Shown: one piece after another, positions 29,914-40,502 of the stretch
Layout: each line of letters begins with the position of its first letter
Position numbering within the stretch: position 1 is the stretch's first letter
Source: Siphonodentalium dalli
Taxonomy: Eukaryota > Mollusca > Scaphopoda > Gadilida > Siphonodentaliidae
Assembly: GCA_032622095.1 (NCBI GenBank)
Contig: CP136068.1
Span: 139,011,989 to 139,075,988, forward strand
Reading direction: 5' to 3'
DNA length: 64,000 nt
Translations under genes and position numbers: made by a program
Notes under the pieces: model-generated
Databases searched by the model: none
Told to the model about the DNA's origin: nothing
What the model saw: only the letters and a program-made list of their open reading frames with translations

Positions 29914-30126
29914 CAGTAATGCCCTAAGGAATCGACTCCTTAACCACAGCAGAATTATGGGTAACTTTTCAGGATTTAGTCGGAAATATGGCTTGTTGCC
30001 ATTCATCGGAAAGCTCTCGGCGAGAGCTTTCCAATGAATGGCAACAAGCCATATTTCCGACTAAATCCTGAAAAGTTACCCATAATTCAGCTGTGGTTAA
30101 GGAGTCGATTAATTAGAGCACTATTG
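29914..30126. mobile_element. Fold-back element, third full copy
   Basis: A 213-bp near-perfect palindrome from CAGTAATGCCCTAAGGAATC to ATTAGAGCACTATTG, centred at about 30020 (GCTCTCGGCGAGAGC). Its right end lies only about 18 bases from the splice donor of the candidate alternative ETS exon. Confidence 0.9.
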
Positions 30127-30145
30127 TATAAACTGAGTGACTCAC

Positions 30146-30242
30146 CTAATTTTAGAGTGCTGGAAGGATACGGTCCGGGTAGGTGCCATGAATCATTGGC
30201 TAGAGATCCTAAGGTAATAGGTGGAGGGCCGCTCGTGATCAT
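30146..30242 (-). CDS. ETS1: Candidate alternative first coding exon of the ETS gene
   Basis: On the minus strand an ATG (ACAATG, A at -3) opens 32 codons (MITSGPPPITLGSLANDSWH, then LPGPYPSSTLKL) and one base G, followed by a consensus GTGAGT donor. The phase is 1 with a terminal G, exactly what exon 2 needs; joining gives [16 protein letters not shown]. An in-frame TGA lies upstream near 30334 with no other ATG between. The block 30130-30400 is more GC-rich than its flanks. Alternative N-termini are known for ETS1/2 and Pointed. This is inference from splice logic; a chance frame is possible. Confidence 0.45.
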
Positions 30243-30720
30243 TGTCCAGGGAAAAAAATCACAGAACGGTCCGGAATGCAATGAAGAAACACAGAAACGA
30301 ACAGCGAATCGAGCGGATCCCTTAATCTGTTGTCATGGTTTTACAGATTTCAGGATGCAGTTGTTATGAACATGTGGAGGATTGGTGCTAGTGAAGTGCA
30401 AGATGAAGCAAGGAAGGGCTGATGTCCCGGTGGATTAATTCTCATGTGTAAACACAATTTCAACGCGACGTCTGGAAACTCTCGGCTCCCCGCAAATTTG
30501 TTTAAAACTAACTAGCAGTCTCACAAACACACAAGCACTGATGGGTCACGAATGTGATGCTATTAAGAAATCTACGGTGCTTATGAATGAACATACAGAA
30601 AATCTGCTGCTGTCAATCAGAGCAACAGGTTTACAGCGAGCCAATCTCCGCGCGGCATTTACTGCAGAACAGTTTTCGTAAGCCACGCCTATTAAATTTA
30701 CTGTTGACCCCAGAGTATGA
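30243..30720 (-). promoter_or_regulatory. Possible 5' UTR and promoter of the long ETS form
   Basis: Relatively GC-rich. On the minus strand there is a GGCGTGGC (Sp/KLF-like) near 30675-30682 and an AGATTGGCTCG CCAAT-type box near 30640. A four-codon upstream frame (ATGACAACAGATTAA) precedes the candidate start. No direct evidence of transcription. Confidence 0.3.
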
Positions 30721-30900
30721 ATGAATTTAGCAACTGCCCGCGGGGGATCGTTTGTACGCCAGCTTACTCAACAGATACATGTGAGATACTATAGCTTATA
30801 TGGCGAACCAGGGATTACAAACAGTACTTAGTAACGTGTGAATATTTTTTAAGCATTTCTTTGCGTTTCGCATTTTGGCGAGAAAAGGACACATGTTCGA

Positions 30901-31134
30901 ATGAAATGGAAGTCACTGTTAGCGAAACGTTTCGTTCTGAGCTATTTACTCTTTGTCTTTACAATTATCACCACTGCTAATACTTTAGCTGATGCACTTT
31001 CAACAGATATGTCCGATGTTATGTTAAACTTACGTAATTTCGAATGGCATCTGTGTTGTATACTTAGTGGGTGTCAGTATTTATACAAAACAGTGATGAA
31101 CCTGATCGTCTTATTTAGTGAAATTTTCGAATAA
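30901..31134 (+). CDS. Possible small membrane or secreted peptide, unrecognised
   Basis: A 77-codon frame with a strongly hydrophobic segment at residues 10-27 (RFVLSYLLFVFTIITTAN) that could be a signal peptide. The stop TAA lies inside AATAAA (CGAATAAAG), so stop and a poly(A)-like signal overlap. No family is recognised, and AT-rich DNA yields such frames by chance. Confidence 0.15.
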   Translation: MKWKSLLAKRFVLSYLLFVFTIITTANTLADALSTDMSDVMLNLRNFEWHLCCILSGCQYLYKTVMNLIVLFSEIFE

Positions 31135-31735
31135 AGACTTGAAGAATTACTTTAATCTGGGTTTATTTTTTGGCAGTAATATGTTGATTTTTCGTTTTTC
31201 CCCACATGGTCACATAACATGTAAATTTTAGAGGGTCGCGAATTCATCGCAATATATACGCTTGCATACGCGGTGACAATTTTAATGGGTATTATATCTC
31301 AATTATGAGATCGAAAAGGCTGCTTTTGGATTTAACAAATATCAAATAATTAAACAATTTATATCACTGGCTCAATCTCGGTTTATTTTTGACATGGCCA
31401 TACATCTATTGCAGTATAGTTTGAAATAGTAATATCCACCACAATCGTATATAATATTTTTAATTTTGCTGTTCAGATTAGTTTGTTTTAATTCAGATAC
31501 TTTCAGGCCAGTTTCTTAAAGTTTAAAATTATTCATTTGATTTGGTACCAAAATGGTCAGAATTCCACGAACCAATCTTACGATAACCAGGTAAATAAAA
31601 CAATTAAAATTGCTTGCAATCGTCGCAATTCATAGCACGCGGTGTCAATACACCCCTAACCGTGATCATAATTCAATAAAAGGTCATCAGACCACAGTGT
31701 CCCCCGAAAACGTGGCAAGTCGATGCCGCTTTGTT

Positions 31736-32195
31736 GAAGAAATTAAAAAAAAATGTTGAAATTTTCTAAGTTGAAACGGGTTAATAACTCCGTAAAGAAA
31801 TATTTTTTCCGTCATCTATATGCATGTTGCACATCTCCAATATGTGGGTAACAATATTATGTAGTCTCAAATCTCTAGGATGAAAACTGTAGGAGGAGTT
31901 GATTACACCATGAAGGTACCCTCATACAGAAAATTTTAAAAAATGTTGAAATATTCTAAGTCGAAAATGGTTAATAACTCCGTCAACAAATATTTTTTTC
32001 TATATACAAGTTGCACAACTTCAATATATGGGCAACACTATTCTGAAGTTTCAAATCTCTGGGATAAAAACTGTAGGACGAGATGATTACACCATGAAGG
32101 TACTCAAAAGTGTGACGGACGGACGAACGGACGGAACCCGTTTCTATAGTCCCCCAAAACTAAATATTTCGGAGGACAATAAGAACAAGTATAGA
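31736..32195. repeat. Two tandem 180-bp units ending in GACGGACGGACG
   Basis: The units share ATGTTGAAAT-TTCTAAGT, GGTTAATAACTCCGT, AAATCTCTGGGAT-AAAACTG and GATTACACCATGAAGGTAC. A GACGGACGGACGAACGGACG run follows, then TTTCGGAGGACAATAAGAAC. This is a common kind of invertebrate interspersed repeat. Confidence 0.75.
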
Positions 32196-32224
32196 GCATT
32201 GAACTAAGAAGGCTCTTTAACATT

Positions 32225-32310
32225 TACCGTTAATGGGTAACAAGATAATAATAAAAAAGCTCTTTAACATTTACCTTTAATGGGTAACAAAATAATAATA
32301 AAAAGGCTCT
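32225..32310. repeat. Short direct duplication TTAATGGGTAACAA
   Basis: AAGGCTCTTTAACATTTACC then GTTAATGGGTAACAAGATAA is repeated directly at 32210 and 32259 with small changes. Confidence 0.8.
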
Positions 32311-32877
32311 TTGGACATTTTGCGGCAACTCAGTAGGACGTTTTGTATGTGATATATTTATATACGGACTGTCCATGTACCGATAAGACTTAGTGGAATG
32401 AGATAAATTATCAAAATGCAATATGTAAAAATAAAGAGCGTTCTCTGCCAATTTGTTCCCGACAGGATACAATATAAAGCTCGTTCGTCTCAGTCAGTGA
32501 TATCACTGTCTCAGTTATGTGCGAATGTAAGCCTATACCAGAGGTATACATTGTAGTATCAGGGCCCATTAACCATATACCGAAGGCGTGCAATGTATGA
32601 TTAGGTATTTGTTGAGATTTAAAGGTTGAACGTCCCTTTAAAGATGTAATATTGTGTTCCAAAATAATATTTGCGAACTGTCTTAATTGCTTTCATAGTT
32701 TTTCTATTTTTTGAGGCTATAATATAATATGTTCGATCCGAGATGTGCAGCCTATATAACACAAAATATATATTGCTGGAAAAAGACTATATGTGCTATA
32801 TGATTGCGATCCATTCCTTGTACATATTTATACGATTTATTTCAAAATTGATGGTCATCGAATTTCTGTTTAGAAAC

Positions 32878-33330
32878 TAGAAGCCACTTGGCGGTTTGCG
32901 CTCCAAAATATACCTAATAATTTATAATTTTTCCCGTTATCGAAAATTCGAAATAGGTCAATAAGTACTACCATTCTACGAGCATTATATGTTCCATAAA
33001 TGTGCATTGAAGTCATACAGAATACAAATGTACAGTAACAGAACAGAGCGTTCCGTGTTAGTCTATTCCTGCATATTATGGAACAAACAAAGAGCGTTTA
33101 TTTCATTTCAGTGCGAAAAATTAATAACAGCTGGAAAACGGCTGTGACCATGGCAAGTATTTTTTCAGAGCGTATGAAATCGTTATATCAATATTTCGTT
33201 AATTTGTCAACCTATCTTATTTCTCATTCTAAATTACGTAGAGATAACTTGGAATATCAAACAAGCCATGTCGGTTTAATCTCCAGCACCCAAACTTATG
33301 AATTAACCGAACTGACAAGCTATATCTAAT
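32878..33330 (-). repeat. Inverted copy of the end of the about 1-kb array unit
   Basis: From GCCACTTGGCGGTTTGCGCT to GGCTGTGACCATGGCAAGTA the sequence is the reverse complement of unit ends such as 38100-38455. It includes AAAGAGCGTTTATTTCATTT. So the array has at least one unit in opposite orientation on its left side. Confidence 0.8.
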
Positions 33331-33723
33331 GCACGTACTGCTTTATTTTACAAAAAAATATATTATTAAAGCAATTTTTGTCACTTCCTTCAAAGCGACA
33401 GAACGTTCTCCACCAAGGTGAAGCTATTTGAACAGTGAGTATAATAAATTATATACTAGACAATATTAGCATATGTTTTATTCCGACTCCATAAACAATG
33501 ACATATAGAGACCATGCACAGCTATGTAATTCTGTGATTTTCATAAGGAATTACACATATTCAGTGCATGTGCTATTACATACATTTTGTATCATGCATG
33601 GACAGACTTGGTGAAATCAGAGTAATTTAGTGTACGTTTTCAATATACCACAACATTATTATATCGGACACGTGACGATGATGTGACCTCATTAATATGA
33701 GGGTTTGAGATTCTAAAGAGGAA

Positions 33724-36225
33724 GTTATGGCACATTTTGAATTTTTGTTAGCCTAGCAAATATTCCAACAATTGCCTCTTATAAAGAGCGTCCTTCCTTT
33801 GCCAAGACGCGTTAGATAATTAAGAGCGTTATAAAATGGGAGCCTTTGTCATCGTTTTTGACGTCTTATGGGCGTTTTTGTGGATTTCTGCGATGCCTGT
33901 ATTATACAAAAGAGGGTGTTCCCAAGTATTATATCACTTTCTTTTGACTATATAGTAAGTGGATACTTGGCTTATGACAGTCTGGCTTACATAGTCTTTA
34001 TTCAGACAGAGCATCATTGAACTATCTGAACGTAAATTAGACAAACGCTCTTTATTTTTACCGTATCGGGGAAAAGGAAACAATAAACGCTCTTTATTGT
34101 TCCACGCGCGCATGAGTAAACTAAATATTGTGTATAATGTTTCATACACTCAGGGGGGGGGGAAACATTTTCCGGCACGTATGCTGGGGTGGGTGGGTGG
34201 TCAAAGCCACCAACAAGCATTTTTTTCCGCAACTAAAAAAAAAAAATTCCTGCTGTTTTTTAGTGTTTTGGCAATGAGTTGGGCTTTAAAACCACTTTGA
34301 ATGAGAGAAATATTGTAAATCTAACTGGTAAACTGACTGCAGGCAGTTATCGTGTTGTATTTTGTTGCAAATTTTGAAGATGGCCGCTGGCAGCCATGTT
34401 TTTTTGGCCGATTGACCTCAAAATGACTCATTCCTATTTACATGTCCATGTTAACATCCATGATAAATAGTATGCACAGAAATTCATATACAGCTGTTTA
34501 CAGTGAATTTCCCCCCGCAAATCTCTGTTTTAGTGTTAAAAGGGGGGTGGGTGTCAAAAAATGGTCGGAAAAAACTGGAAAAAACTGCCGAAAACGGAAA
34601 AAAATTTGGCAGTGGGGTGGGTGGGTACAAAAAATTATCGAAAGGGAAAAAATGCCATACGTGCCTGAATTTCCCCCCCCCCCCCCACCCCCTGATACAC
34701 TCGCAAATTTACCATGCATTCTTTTGCAGGCATTTTTGTATAGAAACCTAGACATGCATGCATCGTACCAGAATCCGAATGATAAAAAAATGCATCTGTA
34801 CTACAGCTAACTATAAACATGAGAAGTAAAAACTATCTGTAGTTCCACCTGCAGCGATGCTATCAAAATTTGCAAGTAAATAGCATGCAAGTTTCTCGCG
34901 AGAATCAATCATTCAGGTATTTTAAGGCAATATGTTAGTAGCACCCATTTTTATACGCTCGTCCGTTTGTCCCTCCGTTCGCGTTTTTCGTTTCCGGATG
35001 ATAACTTTTGTAATATAAGTCTGAAATGATTGGAATGAAATTGTGTATGTGGGTTTACTGGCACAAAATACAGGTTATTATAAGTTCGAATGTGGTTTCC
35101 GATGGCCAATTTTCACCAAAGTTACGGCCATGTTTGCTGGAATTTGCACTAAATTTTCGTTTCCGGGTGATAACTTTATTAAGAATGAACTGAATGGAAA
35201 GAAATTTGGTATGTGAGTTTACTAGCAAACAGTACAGGTCAAGTTATAGCCCTTTGGTGAAATTACCACGGGCGTATTTTGCCACGCCCTAGCGATGCTC
35301 TTGTTTTGTTTTTACCTGAGTTATGGTCCTTGGCGACTCAGAATTTGCTGATTATCTTCGTTTCCTTTAGGTTTAGTTACCTAATTGTTTTCAAATTTGA
35401 TATATGGACTATTCAGTTCTCACATGGAAATACAGAAGCTCGAACGAGCCATGTCCGTTTAATACACTGATATACGCAAAGTTTGTGATTGAGTTAGATT
35501 TCGTATATAAACAAATTATTATGTTGCTTTTACAAGTAATGCATCATTAAATCAAGAGAAAACTATAATCTTGAAATCGGCAGAAACATGAAATTAAATG
35601 TGTGCTTTGGTGCCACAGGTATTCTTATTCTTCTGATATAATAGGAATTTCTTTCAAATTGAGGCGCCCGTAATTTTGACTAAGTGTATCTTCTACTCAC
35701 AAAGCCATCATAAGGGGCAAATGGGTGATATAAAACTATGATGGTAGTTCATTGAGCGGCATCTTTATGATATCAGTACACCGAGAGTGATGGACTATAA
35801 TATGATGTAAGAGAGATTAGGGATAGCGAAGGTGTGAGGAACATCTTGCTGACCATAAAATCATTAATGTCGATGGTCAATACCGGGGTATGTAACGCAT
35901 GGCGCATCTTGTATGCGATTTATTGACCGAGACATCTAGAAAAGCTTAAAATGAAATAAAAAGTCCATCACTCTCAGCTTGGAAGTTGTCCGAAAGTGCG
36001 CAAGTTGATGTGGTGTGATTCACACGCAGTCGACCAGAAGTTCATATCAGGACACACCAAGAACTTTCAACAACATTTCAAAAATTAATTTGTTTCACAA
36101 CCGAAATGACAGGGCTCATACGAGCTTCCAAATTTTGTCTACGGAATTTGGAAGGCTGTATAAGATAAGTGACAAATATATACACAAAATATTTATATTC
36201 CTGCTTCATATTTGCTCTGAAAAAT
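33724..36225 (+). repeat. 2.5-kb duplicated segment, copy 1
   Basis: It begins TTATGGCACATTTTGAATTT and is collinear with 40503-42988 at high identity, offset about 6.78 kb, with small indels in the G-runs near 34150 and the C-run near 34673. It contains one CGTCCGTTTGTCC/TTTCCGGATGATAAC repeat (34955-35300). No gene: proline/glycine-rich frames here come from G- and C-runs. Confidence 0.92.
34955..35300. repeat. Dispersed TTTCCGGATGATAAC repeat, second copy
   Basis: Same unit as 25095-25480, within the duplicated segment; its partner is at 41705-42060. It ends CACGCCCTAGCGATGCTCTT as in the first copy. Confidence 0.85.
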
Positions 36226-36304
36226 ACATAGCATGGTCACAGCCATTTTCCGAGACATCAAGAAAAGCTTTAAATGAAATAAAAAGTCAATAACACTCAG
36301 CTTG

Positions 36305-37442
36305 GAAGTTGTCTGAAAGTGCGCAAGTTGATGTGGTGTGATTCACACGCAATCGACCAGAAGTTCATATCAGGACACACCAAGAACTTTCAACAACATT
36401 TCAAAAATAAATTTGTTTCACAACCGAAATGACAGGGCTCATTCGAGCTTCCAAATTGTGTCTACGTAATTTGGAAGACGGTATATAAGTTCATATCAGG
36501 AGGACACACGGAGAACTTTCAACATTTCAAAAATTAATTTGTTAAATAGAAATTTATAGCTGAATACATTTTATTAATGTTATTGAAATATCAAGTCAAA
36601 ATGTTATGGCTGCTGTTGTTGTTGTTGTTGTTGTTGTTAGTATTATATTATTATTGATATAAGACATCCTCGAAAAGTATCCTGATAGAATATACGTATT
36701 AGATGAATATAAAAACGACGATAATGAGGACTGACGATGGTTAACAGAGAGACTACCGCCATATCTATCGACCAATCTTCTTCTATCTTCTTCTATCTTA
36801 TTCTTCTTCTTATCTTCTTCTTCTTTCCCTCTCATTCTTTTCCTCTTCTTCTTTTTCTGTCTGCTTCTTCTTCATTTTCTGTGTTCTTTTATGTATATGT
36901 ATATATTTCGCACTAAGCACCTTGTAAATATTGCACATCTCGCCAGTTACATGTGAACTCATGTCTTAGAGATTAAAGCATAGCATAGCATAGCTCATAC
37001 GAGCTTCAAAATTATGTCTACATAATATGGAAGGCGGTATAAGATAAGTGACAAATATATATGCACGAAATATTTATATTCCTGCTTCATATTTGCTCTG
37101 AAAAATACTTAGCATGGTCACAGCCATTTTTCAGCAGTTTTCAATTATTTTTCGCACAGAAGTGAAATAAACGCTCTTTATTTATTCCATATCAGGAATC
37201 GACTAACACGGAACGCTCTTTTCTGTTCTATGCCGTGCACATGGCTGTTAATTGTTTGTTTGAGACACAAGCACCGTCTTCAAAGTTGAATTAGCTATGA
37301 CTTCCATGCGTCTTTCTGGGACAAATAATGCCCATAGAAAGGTATAATTCAAGTATTTGTAGACCTTTTTCGATACCGGGAAAAATTTAAAAGCGGATAT
37401 TATCAGCTGTATATGTTGGAGCGCAAATCGCCATGTGGCTTT
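36305..37442 (+). repeat. Array unit remnants with a pyrimidine-rich insertion
   Basis: Partial copies of GATGTGGTGTGATTCACACG and AGAAGTTCATATCAGGACAC (36330-36400) are followed by a (GTT)n run (36613-36638) and a CTTCTTCT tract (36775-36870). Then the unit end (37060-37440) runs to GCCATGTGGCTTTAA. The end at 37441-37444 is the intact TTAA site that is occupied in other units. Confidence 0.8.
36613..36870. repeat. (GTT)n microsatellite and CTT-rich tract
   Basis: A (GTT)9-like run at 36613-36638 and a long pyrimidine tract of CTTCTTCT type at 36775-36870, inside a non-repeat insertion in the array. Confidence 0.9.
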
Positions 37443-38459
37443 AAATCAAGATAAAACGATAATCTTGAAATTGGAAGAAAAATGAAATTAAATGTGTGCT
37501 TTGGTGCCATAGGTATGCCTATTTCTTATTTTTCTGATAGAGTTGGAATTTCTTTTACATATAGAGGCGCCCGTAATTTTGGCTAAGTGTATTTTCTATT
37601 CACGAAGCCAACATTATGTGGAAATGGGTGATATACAACTATGATGGTAGTTCATTGAGCGGCATCTTTATGTTATCAGTACACCGAGAGTGATGGACTA
37701 TAATATGATGCAAGATAGATTAGGGATAGCGAAGGTGTGAGGAACATCTTGCTGACCATAAAATCACTAATGTCGATGGTCAATATCGGGGTATGTAACG
37801 CATGGCGCACCTTGTATGTGATTTATTGACCGAGATATCTAGAAAAGCTTAAAACGAAATAAAAAGTCCATCACTCTCAGCTTGGAAGTTGTCCGAAAGT
37901 GCGCAAATTGATGTGGTGTGATTCACACGCAATCGACCAGAAGTTCATATCAGGACACACGAAGAACTTTCAACAACATTTCAAAAACTATATATGTTTC
38001 ACAATCGAAATGACATGGCTCATTCGAGCGTCCAAATTTTGTCTACGGAATTTGGAAGGCTGTATAAGATAAGTGACAAATATATATACACAAAATATTT
38101 ATATTCCTGCTTCATATTTGCTCTGAAAAATACTTAGCATGGTCACAGCCATTTTCCAGCAGTTTTCATTTTTTTCGCACATAAGTGAAATAAACGCTCT
38201 TTATTTATTCCATATCAGGAATATACTAACACAGAACGCTCTTGTCTGTTGCACGGCGTGCACGTGGTGGTTGTTTGTTTGAGACACACCTTTTTCAAAG
38301 TTGAATTATTTATGACTTCAGTGCCTATTTTGCGACAAATAATAATGTCCGTAGAAAAGTATAATTCATGTATTTGTACACCTGTTTCGATACCGGGGAA
38401 AATTCAAAAGGAATATTATTATGTGTATATTTTGGAGCGCAAACCGCCTGTGTGTGGCT
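37443..38459 (+). repeat. About 1-kb array unit
   Basis: Starts AAATCAAGATAAAACGATAA and ends GTGTGTGGCTTTAA. Landmarks: TTAAATGTGTGCTTTGGTGC, GATAGCGAAGGTGTGAGGAA, TTGACCGAGATATCTAGAAA, CATATTTGCTCTGAAAAATA, then AAACGCTCTTTATTTATTCC and GAACGCTCTTGTCTGTT. No conserved reading frame between units. Confidence 0.9.
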
Positions 38460-38463
38460 TTAA

Positions 38464-38988
38464 AGATACGGGGGGGGGGCGTTTGTGGTGGGTATATATG
38501 CTGTTAAAATATTCACCTCCGTCAAAAACCGCCATAAACAGAAATAATAGTAAAATATAGACATACTTGGTTCTTATACCAATCAGAAATACGACATAAC
38601 AGTATGTTATTGTCAAATGTTTTTCCTTTGTTATGTAAACAAAAGCAAAAAACGTTACATTTCCTGGCTTTTGTTTAGATCCGGTAAACATAAAGAGCGT
38701 TATTTGTTACTGTTTTCCTGATATGGAAATAATAAAGAGCATTTATATCATTTATGTGTGATTAACCAATAGAATTTCGCTGTGTTGTGTAAACAGAAGA
38801 AAACCTTCTGTAACACGAGCAGGCTCTTGTTTACGTACACCATCGTACGTCTTGACGACAATATACTATATATTTACCCGCTGATTATGTTTGGCATATG
38901 AACAAAACTATATATATTTTAATATTCCTTCTGTTTGTGGCGATTTGAACCAATATGAATATTTCTGCAACGAACGCCGCCCGTGCCT
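38464..38988 (+). mobile_element. 0.5-kb TTAA element, copy A
   Basis: Flanked by TTAA on both sides (38460-38463, 38989-38992). Ends AGATACGGG and ...GCCGCCCGTGCCT are inverted (AGGCACGGGCGGCGTT). It sits at the exact unit junction that is empty at 37441-37444, which shows a TTAA duplication. Inside are paired AAAGAGCGTT motifs around GATATGGAAATAATAAAGAG. No coding capacity. TTAA fits a piggyBac-like MITE. Confidence 0.9.
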
Positions 38989-38992
38989 TTAA

Positions 38993-39980
38993 TTCAAGAT
39001 AAAACGATAATCTTAAAATCGGAAGAAAAATTAAATTAAATGTGTGCTTTGGTGCCACAGGTATTTCTTATTCTTCTGATATAATAGGAATTTCTTTCAC
39101 ATAGGTGCATTTTCTATTCACGAGGCCATCATACGGTGCAAATGGGTAATATAAAACTATGATGGTAGTTCATTTGGCGGCATCTTTATGATATCAGTGC
39201 ACAGAGAGTGAAGGGCTATAATATTATGTAAGAGAGATTAGGGATAGCGAAGGTGTGAGGAACATCTTGTTGACCATACAATTACTAATGTCGATGGTCA
39301 ATATCGGGGTATGCAACGCATGACGCACCTTGTATGCGATTTATTGACCGAGACATCTAGAAAAGCTTAAAACGAAATAAAAAGTCCATCACTCTCGGCT
39401 TGGAAGTTGTCCGAAAGTGCGAAAGTTGATGTGGTGTGATTCACACGCAATCGACCAGAAGTTCATATCAGGACACACGAAGAACTTTCAACATTTCAAA
39501 AATTAATTTGTTTCACAATCGAAATGACATGGCTCATACGAGCTTCAAAATTATGTCTACATAATATGGAAGGCGGTATAAGATAAGTGACAAATATATA
39601 TATACACGAAATATTTATATTCCTGCTTCATATTTGCTCTGAAAAATACTTAGCATGGTCACAGCCATTTCCCAGCAGTTTTCATTTTTTTCGCACAGAA
39701 GTGAAATAAACGCTCTTTATTTATTCCATATCAGGAATAGACTAACACGGAACGCTCTTTTCTGTTCCGCGGCGTGCACGTGGTGGTTGTTTGTTTGAGA
39801 CACAATCACCGTGTTCAAAATTTAATTATTTATGACTTCAATGCGTCTTTTTGGGACAAATAATAATGTCCGTAGAAAGGTATAATTCATGTATTTGTAG
39901 ACCTGTTTCGATACCGGGGAAAATTCAAAAGGAATATTATTAGGTGTATATTTTGGAGCGCAAGCCGCCTGTGTGTGGCT
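38993..39980 (+). repeat. About 1-kb array unit
   Basis: Starts TTCAAGATAAAACGATAATC and ends GTGTGTGGCT. Same landmarks as 37443-38459. Confidence 0.9.
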
Positions 39981-39984
39981 TTAA

Positions 39985-40492
39985 AGATACGGGGGGGGGG
40001 GGGGGTGGTGGTGGGTATGCTGTTAAAATATTCGCCTCGGTCAAAAATCGCCATAAACAGAAATAATAGTAAAATATAGACATACCTTGTTCTTATACCA
40101 ATCAGAAATATGGCATAAACTGTATGTTATTGTCAAATGTTTTTCCTTTGTTATGTAAACAAAAGCAAAAAAAACGTTACATTTCCTGGCGTTTGTTTAG
40201 ATCCGGATATGGTAAACATAAAGAGCGTTATTTGTTACTCTTTTCCCGATATGGAAATAATAAAGAGCGTTTATATCATTTATGTTTGATTAACGAATAG
40301 AATTTCGCTGTGTTATGTAAACAGAAGCAGGCTCTTGTTTACGTACACCATCGTACGTCTTGACGACACGTTACTATTTACCCGCTGATTATGTTTGGCA
40401 TATGAACAAAACTATATATATTTTAATATTACTTCTGTTGGTGGCGATTTGAACCATTATGAATATTTCTGCAACGAACGCCGCCCGTGCCT
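39985..40492 (+). mobile_element. 0.5-kb TTAA element, copy B
   Basis: Same flanks (GGCT-TTAA left, TTAA-ATCAAG right) and the same ends as copy A. Identical position in the unit means copies A, B and C were probably spread by duplication of the unit after one insertion. Confidence 0.9.
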
Positions 40493-40502
40493 TTAAATCA
40501 AG

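Noticed and set aside
33934-34232. Conserved 71-codon minus frame, also at 40712-40927
   Set aside because: Identity comes from the 2.5-kb segmental duplication. Nearly all of the surrounding non-coding DNA is equally conserved.
34442-34820. Frames of 60-122 codons on both strands, repeated at 41223-41576
   Set aside because: They run through G- and C-runs in the duplicated segment; the two copies differ by frame-changing indels, so they are not coding.
36015-37100. Frames shared between 36015-36293, 44083-44322 and 46590-47089
   Set aside because: They follow the 1-kb array units and shift frame between units.
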